A stretch of DNA of 18,693 bases. Source: Scatosoma sp045645245 (lineage in GTDB: Bacteria; Bacillota; Clostridia; Christensenellales; Borkfalkiaceae). Positions 14,191 to 18,693 of this stretch are shown here, piece after piece (the stretch's first letter is position 1; each line of letters starts with the position of its first letter). Both the position numbers and the translations under genes were made by a program. The stretch covers positions 1-18,693 of the forward strand of contig JAZRIK010000017.1 in assembly GCA_045645245.1 (NCBI GenBank), in the 5' to 3' direction. The notes below the pieces were generated by a model, which was given only the letters and a program-made list of their open reading frames with translations, made no database searches and was not told the DNA's origin.

Positions 14191-14918
14191 GAATGCTGAC
14201 GTTTGCGAAAAGAAACGCAAAAGAAATGCTGCGCGACCCCTTAACGCTTGGGTTTGGCTTGGGATTTCCCGTTGTATTATTGCTTTTATTGAGCGCTATT
14301 CAAGCGAACGTTCCTGTAGAGTTGTTTGAAATAGCACATTTAACGCCGGGGATTACGGTATTTGGGCTTGCGTTTATGACGCTGTTTTCCGCGACGATTA
14401 TCGCAAAGGACAGGGGGAGCTCGTTTTTGCAACGGTTATACACAACGCCTATGCGCGCAAGCGATTTTATCTTGGGCTACACCCTGCCGATGCTGCCGCT
14501 TGCCGTTGGGCAAAGCGTAGTTTGCTACGCCGTCGCGTTTGCGCTTGGTTTAGAGTGGACGGTGGGTATTTTGTACGCGCTCGTGTTCATTATTCCCGTT
14601 TCCGTGCTCTTTATTGCGCTTGGACTTTTATTTGGCAGTATTTTAACCGATAAACAGGTAGGCGGAATATGCGGGGCGCTATTGACGAATTTAACGGCTT
14701 GGCTGTCGGGGACTTGGTTCGATTTGCAGCTTGTGGGCGGTGTATTTGAAAAGGTTGCGTACGCGTTGCCGTTCGTGCACGCGGTAGAGATGGAACGCGC
14801 GTTGCTTGCCAGCAATTTTGCGGGTATCCTTCCCCATCTTTTTTGGGTGATAGGGTATGCAGCTTTTGCGCTTGTCCTTGCCGTTTGGCTGTTTTTAAGA
14901 CAAATGAAAAAACAATAA
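14187..14918 (+). CDS. ABC-2 type exporter, permease subunit
   Basis: A 243-residue membrane protein with about six transmembrane helices and the ABC-2 permease layout. A cytosolic N-terminal segment (FAKRNAKEMLRDPLTLGFGL) leads into a first helix (FPVVLLLLLSAI). The conserved cytoplasmic segment follows (SATIIAKDRGSSFLQRLYTT, then PMRASDFILG), before four more helices and a short basic tail (LRQMKKQ). I chose the ATG at 14187 because it overlaps the ATPase stop and follows AAAGGGGGTGG; the in-frame start at 14157 would overlap 33 bases without such a site. It forms the export channel with the ATPase, probably as a homodimer (6 helices each). A strong terminator follows. Confidence 0.92.
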   Translation: MRMLTFAKRNAKEMLRDPLTLGFGLGFPVVLLLLLSAIQANVPVELFEIAHLTPGITVFGLAFMTLFSATIIAKDRGSSFLQRLYTTPMRASDFILGYTLPMLPLAVGQSVVCYAVAFALGLEWTVGILYALVFIIPVSVLFIALGLLFGSILTDKQVGGICGALLTNLTAWLSGTWFDLQLVGGVFEKVAYALPFVHAVEMERALLASNFAGILPHLFWVIGYAAFALVLAVWLFLRQMKKQ

Positions 14919-14938
14919 ATTTGCGGATAATATACAAG

Positions 14939-14975
14939 CAAGCCGCGCATCGTTTGTGATGCGCGGCTTGTTTTT
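14939..14975 (+). terminator. rho-independent terminator of the TetR-ABC operon
   Basis: A perfect 13-bp GC-rich stem (14939-14951 with 14958-14970, GCCGCGC core) has a GTTTGT loop followed by TTTTT (14971-14975). It sits between the convergent permease and YtxH-like genes. Confidence 0.93.
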
Positions 14976-15006
14976 GCCGTATAAAATTTGTCGATTGTTT
15001 TTTTAA

Positions 15007-15219
15007 TTAGTCGGTTGCTTTTTTCGCTTGTTTTTTGATAGGCGTATTTTCCGTATCGCTCTCATCTAAACAGCGCAGCTTTTCGTCTAACATTGCGTCT
15101 AATCTTTCTTGCGCTTCCTGTTGACCCTTTCGAACAAGCGCGCGCATTTTATAGTTGTTGGTGATGAGCAATGCGCCTGCAAGACCGCCTACAATAAAAC
15201 CGATGGCAAACTTTTCCAT
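15007..15219 (-). CDS. YtxH-like small membrane protein
   Basis: This 70-residue protein has one N-terminal hydrophobic helix containing small-residue packing (FAIGFIVGGLAGALLITNN, about 4-22). A charged helical tail follows (KGQQEAQERLDAMLDEKLRC, then a KKQAKKATD end). That layout is the YtxH-like one: membrane-anchored, tail in the cytoplasm, general-stress associated in Bacillus, exact function unknown. GGGGAGGAG lies just upstream of the ATG. A potential hairpin pairs the start codon with an upstream CATACTCT (see findings). It is convergent with the ABC operon and downstream of the ruvX-DUF1292 gene. Confidence 0.7.
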   Translation of the reverse strand: MEKFAIGFIVGGLAGALLITNNYKMRALVRKGQQEAQERLDAMLDEKLRCLDESDTENTPIKKQAKKATD

Positions 15220-15259
15220 ACTCTCCTCCCCAAGACGAACGCCTTGTTTTAAGAGTATG
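15217..15259 (-). promoter_or_regulatory. hairpin that could mask the YtxH-like start codon
   Basis: An 8-bp perfect inverted repeat (15217-15224 with 15252-15259) includes the ATG itself. An inner CAAG/CTTG stem (15231-15234, 15243-15246) leaves the GGGGAGG ribosome site in an internal loop. Regulation by this fold is inference. Confidence 0.4.
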
Positions 15260-15314
15260 TGATAAAATACCGTTCCCTATACGCAAACAGCGTAAAAAGG
15301 CAAAAGGATAGGGG

Positions 15315-15326
15315 CAGGTATGCGAT
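15315..15326 (+). repeat. partial copy 3 of the CAGGTATGCGAT motif
   Basis: Twelve bases are identical to the start of the motif at 6663 and 7920. Here it lies downstream of, and opposite in strand to, the ruvX-DUF1292 gene, ending at its last base, so it is not a leader in this place. Confidence 0.4.
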
Positions 15327-15649
15327 CAATCGAGCAGCATTGCTTCGTCGCTGTCTTCAAATTGTTCGTATTGATGACAAAATTCCGCGAATACTTCGTC
15401 CATAAGCTCGGGGTCTTCGATGGTGCAAAGACGCTTATCATCGTCCGTGCCTTCCAAGCGGAAAATAACCACTTCGTCCTCTTCTTCTTCCGTTTCGGGC
15501 TCTGCTTTTTGGAAGAAGCAATACCATTCTTTTTGATATTCAATCGTGCCGATATGCAGGTATTTTTCCACGTTTCCGTCTTCGTCTTCCAGCTCCATAA
15601 TACGGTCTTGTTCGTCGTCGAATTCTTCTACCATTTCTTCTTTTTTCAT
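15326..15649 (-). CDS. DUF1292 protein from an internal in-frame start
   Basis: The start at 15649 has a good ribosome binding site, GAGGTGA (15655-15661 on the + coordinate), five bases upstream. The 107-residue product begins MKKEEMVEEFDDEQDRIMEL and is strongly acidic. It matches the YrzB-like DUF1292 family, which is usually encoded just after ruvX: DEDGNVEKYLHIGTIEYQKE, WYCFFQKAEP, then an acidic run and VVIFRLEG. Its function is unknown. I expect it to be made as a separate protein, whether or not the upstream RuvX frame also reads through. Confidence 0.6.
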   Translation of the reverse strand: MKKEEMVEEFDDEQDRIMELEDEDGNVEKYLHIGTIEYQKEWYCFFQKAEPETEEEEDEVVIFRLEGTDDDKRLCTIEDPELMDEVFAEFCHQYEQFEDSDEAMLLD

Positions 15650-16090
15650 ACTGTTCACCTCGTTTTGTTTTTTGATTTTCGATAAATAGCTTTCCAAAAT
15701 ATACGACGCGGCAATCGAATCGATGGTCTTTTTTCGATCTTCTCGCTTTATCCCGCCCATAATTTGCGTGTCGCGCGCCTGCATCGTGGTAAACCGCTCG
15801 TCTTCTTCTTCGATGGGAAGCGAAGTTTTTTCCCGCAGCGCGTCGATGAAACGGCGGGTGCGTTCCGTTTGAATGCTTTCCGTTCCGTCGAAATTATACG
15901 GCATTCCGCATACGATTACGCCCACGCCGCGATTTTCAGCGATTTTGGCAATGGCGGCGACGTCCGCTTGAAAATTCCCCGTGCGTACGTAGGTGTCGCA
16001 GGGCATTGCATACTCGTTAAACGGGTCGCTGATGGCTACGCCGATGCGTTTATTTCCGATATCGAAAGCTATGGCTCGTTTACTAATCAT
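15326..16090 (-). CDS. ruvX: RuvX/YqgF Holliday junction resolvase-like protein reading into DUF1292
   Basis: The ORF of 254 residues joins two proteins that are normally separate neighbours in Bacillota. Residues 1-~141 are RuvX/YqgF, an RNase H-fold nuclease implicated in pre-16S rRNA 5' processing. AFDIGNKRIGVAISDP (8-23) carries catalytic D10; VCGMPYNFDG (60-69), EDERFTT (96-102) and KKTIDSIAASYILESYL (120-136) complete the fold. Residues 148-254 are a DUF1292 protein. There is no stop between them; the 5-residue linker NEVNS is encoded by what looks like a Shine-Dalgarno. Q142 (CAA) is one base from TAA, so loss of the ruvX stop is a simple explanation. A start at 16090 fits the conserved N-terminus; TATAAT ends six bases upstream, suggesting a leaderless message. 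Confidence 0.87.
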   Translation of the reverse strand: MISKRAIAFDIGNKRIGVAISDPFNEYAMPCDTYVRTGNFQADVAAIAKIAENRGVGVIVCGMPYNFDGTESIQTERTRRFIDALREKTSLPIEEEDERFTTMQARDTQIMGGIKREDRKKTIDSIAASYILESYLSKIKKQNEVNSMKKEEMVEEFDDEQDRIMELEDEDGNVEKYLHIGTIEYQKEWYCFFQKAEPETEEEEDEVVIFRLEGTDDDKRLCTIEDPELMDEVFAEFCHQYEQFEDSDEAMLLD

Positions 16091-16096
16091 ACCCCT

Positions 16097-16125
16097 ATTA
16101 TAACACAAACAACGGCGTTCGTCTA
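16097..16125 (-). promoter_or_regulatory. promoter of ruvX
   Basis: On the - strand, TAGACG (16120-16125), a 17-base spacer, then TATAAT (16097-16102). The usual start of transcription, seven bases past the -10, coincides with the A of the ruvX ATG. Confidence 0.6.
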
Positions 16126-16167
16126 TCGTTTGTGCGCAGAAAAAGGCAAAAAAATAACCGCTTGCGC

Positions 16168-16205
16168 ATAAAAAATCCGTCGCAGTTTAGAAAAACGGGA
16201 CGGAT
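16168..16205 (-). terminator. rho-independent terminator of the PHP-domain gene
   Basis: On the - strand ATCCGTC (16199-16205) pairs with GACGGAT (16175-16181) and is followed by a T-rich run (16168-16174). The loop is long (17 bases), which weakens it somewhat. Confidence 0.6.
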
Positions 16206-16219
16206 AGCTTGTATGCAGT

Positions 16220-16969
16220 TTAACGATTTTCAAAAACGAGCGGGATACCCATGTCCTTGATGAGTTTGCAAGCCGTTTGCACGCGGCTGGCTTTATACTC
16301 GTGAACGTTATGGTTATCAAACCCAACGGACAGTTTTACGCCCGTCTTTTTAATAATTTCCTGTTGCTTTTTGTTTTTGAAAAATTCCGTCACGTAAGCG
16401 TGCGTCTTAAACGCGTGCGCGCTGTCCAAATTGACGTTCAATTCCCAAAAAATACCCTGCTGCGCCAGTTGCTTGCAATAGCGGTACGGTTCTTCGCCCT
16501 GTTTTTCTAAAAACGCAAACAAATCGGTATGCGCGATGCCGGTAGGGCAGCCGCAGCGTTTGGCGAACGTGAAAATATCCCCCTTCATAATGGAAGTTTC
16601 TACTTTATCCAAGCCCTCGACCAAGCAATAATCGAAAAAAGAAATATCCGCGCTATGGGGCAGGGCGTAGTTGTCTTTGCCTACGCAGGTAGCCACTTCG
16701 ATACCGCATAAAATTTTAATTTTTTTCGCGTATTTGTCTTTGAGTAGGCGCATATGGTCGAAATACCGCAGCAGCGCTTGACCGTAATCGGTGTTGAGAT
16801 TGGTCCCTTGATCATAACAAGCTTCCTTACGCGCTAAACCGACGCCGTGGTTATGGTCGGAAATCCCCAGCATCGTAATTCCGCTTAAAATCGCTTTTTC
16901 AATTACTCGTTCGGGCGCGTCGTTGCAGTCGAACGAATAATAGGTATGCGCGTGTAAATCTTGAATCAT
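16220..16969 (-). CDS. PHP-domain metal-dependent phosphoesterase
   Basis: The 249-residue protein is a PHP-domain hydrolase. Metal-binding motifs are DLHAHTYYSFD (4-14; H6, H8), GISDHNHG (35-42; D38, H39, H41), GIEVATC in the middle, GIAHTDLF and the C-terminal SVGFDNHNVHEY. PHP proteins include histidinol phosphatase, nucleoside 3',5'-bisphosphate phosphatases and polymerase PHP domains; nothing here fixes the substrate, and no his genes are nearby. I chose the ATG at 16969 over an upstream start at 16996 because TGAGGT lies seven bases before it and the protein then starts at the conserved DLHAHT strand. A TATAAT at 17002-17007 provides a likely promoter and a hairpin terminator follows. 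Confidence 0.85.
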   Translation of the reverse strand: MIQDLHAHTYYSFDCNDAPERVIEKAILSGITMLGISDHNHGVGLARKEACYDQGTNLNTDYGQALLRYFDHMRLLKDKYAKKIKILCGIEVATCVGKDNYALPHSADISFFDYCLVEGLDKVETSIMKGDIFTFAKRCGCPTGIAHTDLFAFLEKQGEEPYRYCKQLAQQGIFWELNVNLDSAHAFKTHAYVTEFFKNKKQQEIIKKTGVKLSVGFDNHNVHEYKASRVQTACKLIKDMGIPLVFENR

Positions 16970-17001
16970 AAACAACCTCAATGCAGTCAATCGCAAAACT
17001 A

Positions 17002-17030
17002 ATTATAATACATTTTTTTGCGAAAAACAA
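17002..17030 (-). promoter_or_regulatory. promoter of the PHP-domain gene
   Basis: On the - strand, TTGTTT (17025-17030), a 17-base spacer, then a perfect TATAAT (17002-17007). The -35 matches only half of the consensus. Confidence 0.5.
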
Positions 17031-17049
17031 GTAAATCGGACAAAAAATT

Positions 17050-17784
17050 TTAATAAATATATCGAATTTTTGTATTATCTGCGTCGGGGGGAGTGAAATC
17101 GGTGACGACCAAATCGTAATCGGAAAGGTCGGCAACCCGATAGGTGCCGTTTGCGGAAAATTTGGTATGGTCCACCAAAAGCACGCGTTTTTTACACCGT
17201 TCAAAGGCGACTTTTTTAATTTCTTTTTGCTCAATCGAGCGTTCCAAAGCCGCGCCGCCGCATACCGCCGCGCAGGAAGAAAGCATCAAATCAAAGGAAA
17301 AATCGGCAAGCTGTCTCGCCGTCCAAGACCCCGTTGCGGAGATGGTGTTAAAATGCACGCTTCCCCCAAGCAAAATTAGGTTGACGTTGCTCTTTTTGGA
17401 AAGCTGAATGGCGGTTTGCAGGTTATTCGTGACTACCGTTTTATGGCTCAAATCAATACGCTCTGCCAAAGCAAGCGCGGTGGACGAGCTGTCGATAAAT
17501 ACCGACTTAAAAGGGGGAATATGCAAAATCGCTTTGGTGGCAACCCGCTCTTTTTCGCTGGCGTTTCTTTCCATACGGAAAAAGATGGACACTTCTTCGG
17601 CGTTTTCGGGTAAAACAGCCCCGCCGTGACTGCGTTCAATCAACCCCATATTTTGCATTTCCGACAGGTCGCGCCGTATCGTTGCTTCGCTGACGAATAA
17701 CTCGCCCGCCAGCATTTTTACACTCAATTTTTTATGCGTTTTTAACGATTGTAATATCTCTTTTTGTCTTTCGGTCAGCGCCAT
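17050..17784 (-). CDS. DeoR-family transcriptional regulator, probably of rhamnose use
   Basis: A 244-residue DeoR/GlpR-type repressor. The N-terminal winged helix is MALTERQKEILQSLKTHKKL (1-20), then SVKMLAGELFVSEATIRRDL (21-40) with the family-typical ATIRRDL recognition helix, and GLIERSHGGAVL. The C-terminal sensor domain, a sugar-phosphate isomerase-like fold, shows FIDSSSTALALAERI, VVTNNLQTA, LLGGSVHFNTISATG and LLVDHTKF. Such proteins usually sense a phosphorylated sugar. The start at 17784 has AAGGAG eight bases upstream. It is divergent from a rhamnulokinase gene, so control of rhamnose catabolism, sensing rhamnulose-1-phosphate or a downstream product, is the natural inference. No clear terminator follows; readthrough into the PHP gene is possible. 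Confidence 0.9.
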   Translation of the reverse strand: MALTERQKEILQSLKTHKKLSVKMLAGELFVSEATIRRDLSEMQNMGLIERSHGGAVLPENAEEVSIFFRMERNASEKERVATKAILHIPPFKSVFIDSSSTALALAERIDLSHKTVVTNNLQTAIQLSKKSNVNLILLGGSVHFNTISATGSWTARQLADFSFDLMLSSCAAVCGGAALERSIEQKEIKKVAFERCKKRVLLVDHTKFSANGTYRVADLSDYDLVVTDFTPPDADNTKIRYIY

Positions 17785-17855
17785 CGCCCATTCTCCTTGC
17801 TCAAAAATGTGTTTTTTTGCGTTTTCTTTGCGCATTTTTGTTTATTTGTGTTCAT

Positions 17856-17884
17856 ATTATAGCACGAAAATTTTCTTTTGTCAA
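17856..17884 (-). promoter_or_regulatory. consensus promoter of the DeoR-type regulator gene
   Basis: On the - strand, TTGACA (17879-17884), a 17-base spacer, TATAAT (17856-17861): a perfect sigma-A consensus. The leader is about 65 bases. Confidence 0.85.
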
Positions 17885-17907
17885 TCTTTCAAACATATAT
17901 GACAAAA
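17876..17907. promoter_or_regulatory. inverted repeat between divergent promoters, candidate DeoR operator
   Basis: TTTTGTCA (17876-17883) and TGACAAAA (17900-17907) form a perfect 8-bp inverted repeat, 24 bases from start to start, covering both -35 elements. One regulator bound here could control both directions. Because each arm contains a -35 hexamer, part of the symmetry is expected for divergent promoters. Confidence 0.45.
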
Positions 17908-17927
17908 TAAAAAAAATGTGTTATAAT
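17899..17927 (+). promoter_or_regulatory. promoter of the rhamnulokinase operon
   Basis: ATGACA (17899-17904), a 17-base spacer, then TATAAT (17922-17927). The predicted start near 17934 leaves a 23-base leader containing AGGTG before the ATG at 17957. Confidence 0.8.
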
Positions 17928-17956
17928 GGTGTAAATATATAATATTTAGGTGTTTT

Positions 17957-18693
17957 ATGAGAGAGTATTATCTGGCAATCGACATCGGCGCGTCTTCGGG
18001 CAGGCATATTATTGCGTATTTGGACGACGGTAAAATGATTACCGAAGAAATTTACCGTTTTGAAAACGGTCCCGAAACGAAAACCGCGTACGATGGAAAA
18101 CCGCACTTGATGTGGACGGAAGAACGGCTGTTTCAAGAAATTTTGAACGGCTTGAAGCGCGCGAAGGAGTTGGATAAGGTACCCGTTTCCGTAGGGATTG
18201 ACACTTGGGGCGTGGATTATGCTTTATTAGACGAAAACGATAAGGCAATCGGCGGTATCTATTGCTATCGCGACGGGAGAACGGAGCAAACCATTCCGCA
18301 GGTACATAAGCAAATTCCTTTTTCGTCGCTGTACGAAAAAACGGGCATTCAGTTTGCGTCCTTTAACACCGTTTATCAGCTTTTAGACGATAAGTTAAGC
18401 GGTCGAATGGCACAAGCGAAATCGATGCTGATGCTTCCCGATTATTTCCATTTCCGTTTGACGGGCGTGAAAAAGCAAGAATACACCAACGCAACCACGA
18501 CGGGGCTGGTCAACGCTTTGACGCATCAATGGGACGAAGAAATTATCGATAAGCTCGGCTTTAAGAAAGAGCTGTTCGGCGAGCTGACGCAGCCGGGCGC
18601 GCTCGTAGGAGAATTTTCCGAAGAAGTGGCGGCGTTCGTTGGGTATCAAGCAAAAGTGGTTTTGCCTGCGACGCACGATACGGCAAGCGCGGT
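17957..18693 (+). CDS. rhaB: rhamnulokinase, N-terminal part (3' truncated by window edge)
   Basis: The frame is open from the ATG at 17957 to the end of the window, about 245 residues, roughly half of a FGGY-family kinase. RhaB phosphorylates L-rhamnulose with ATP to L-rhamnulose-1-phosphate. Family features visible are the N-terminal phosphate loop AIDIGASSGRHI (7-18), YRFENGP, GIDTWGVDYALLD, IYCYRDGRT, TGIQFASFNTVYQLL, LMLPDYFHFRLTG, and the start of the second ATPase half, LPATHDTASA. The GASSGR and DTWGVD forms point to rhamnulokinase over xylulokinase or fuculokinase. AGGTG lies five bases before the start. The divergent DeoR-type gene is its likely regulator; rhaA and rhaD homologues may follow outside the window. 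Confidence 0.92.
   Translation, partial: MREYYLAIDIGASSGRHIIAYLDDGKMITEEIYRFENGPETKTAYDGKPHLMWTEERLFQEILNGLKRAKELDKVPVSVGIDTWGVDYALLDENDKAIGGIYCYRDGRTEQTIPQVHKQIPFSSLYEKTGIQFASFNTVYQLLDDKLSGRMAQAKSMLMLPDYFHFRLTGVKKQEYTNATTTGLVNALTHQWDEEIIDKLGFKKELFGELTQPGALVGEFSEEVAAFVGYQAKVVLPATHDTASA

Noticed and set aside
17008..17049. Terminator after the DeoR-type regulator
   Set aside because: The region is A/T-rich with a tiny TTTTTGCGAAAAA-like symmetry, but no stable GC stem followed by a U-tract on the - strand.

Overview
The window looks like chromosomal DNA of an anaerobic Bacillota (Firmicutes), most likely an uncultured Clostridia lineage. The grounds are the gene families: the short clostridial/archaeal-type LeuC, a DUF815 ATPase, RuvX next to DUF1292, a YtxH-like protein, a UgtP-like glycolipid glycosyltransferase and an RsfA/Myb-like regulator. 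Strong AGGAGG-type ribosome binding sites and TTGACA/TATAAT promoters agree. This placement is inference from gene content, not a phylogeny. No tRNA, rRNA, CRISPR array, transposase or integrase is visible.

Region 1 (1-8335, all + strand) is a branched-chain amino acid block: the 3' end of ilvC, then ilvD, leuC, leuD, leuB, a DUF815 AAA+ ATPase, threonine deaminase (ilvA) and ridA. IlvA makes 2-ketobutyrate for isoleucine and RidA clears the reactive enamine/imine that IlvA releases. IlvC and IlvD serve valine and isoleucine; LeuC, LeuD and LeuB extend the valine keto acid to leucine. leuD carries a one-base frameshift near 4148-4150, with the conserved C-terminus intact in the next frame.

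The gaps before ilvD and leuC (and a remnant before leuB) hold the most unusual structure here: chains of small hairpins of different sequence joined by a constant linker, CAATTCACG or its reverse complement. The arms change together so that pairing is kept, and the last unit runs into the Shine-Dalgarno sequence.

Region 2 (8395-11092, +) is a two-gene envelope unit: an O-antigen-ligase/polymerase-like membrane protein overlapping a MurG/UgtP-like glycosyltransferase. It ends at a bidirectional terminator shared with an unrecognised 300-residue protein on the - strand (11123-12025). Divergent from that is a regulator with two Myb-like repeats and a C-terminal coiled coil (12116-12760).

Region 3 (12826-14975, +) is a self-contained TetR regulator / ABC ATPase / ABC-2 permease operon with a clear promoter, a candidate operator and terminators on both sides.

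Region 4 (15007-17784, -) holds a YtxH-like protein, ruvX reading in frame into DUF1292, a PHP-domain phosphoesterase and a DeoR-family regulator. The DeoR gene is divergent from a rhamnulokinase gene (rhaB, +) that runs off the window end. Two opposed near-consensus promoters with an inverted repeat between them suggest a rhamnose-regulated switch.
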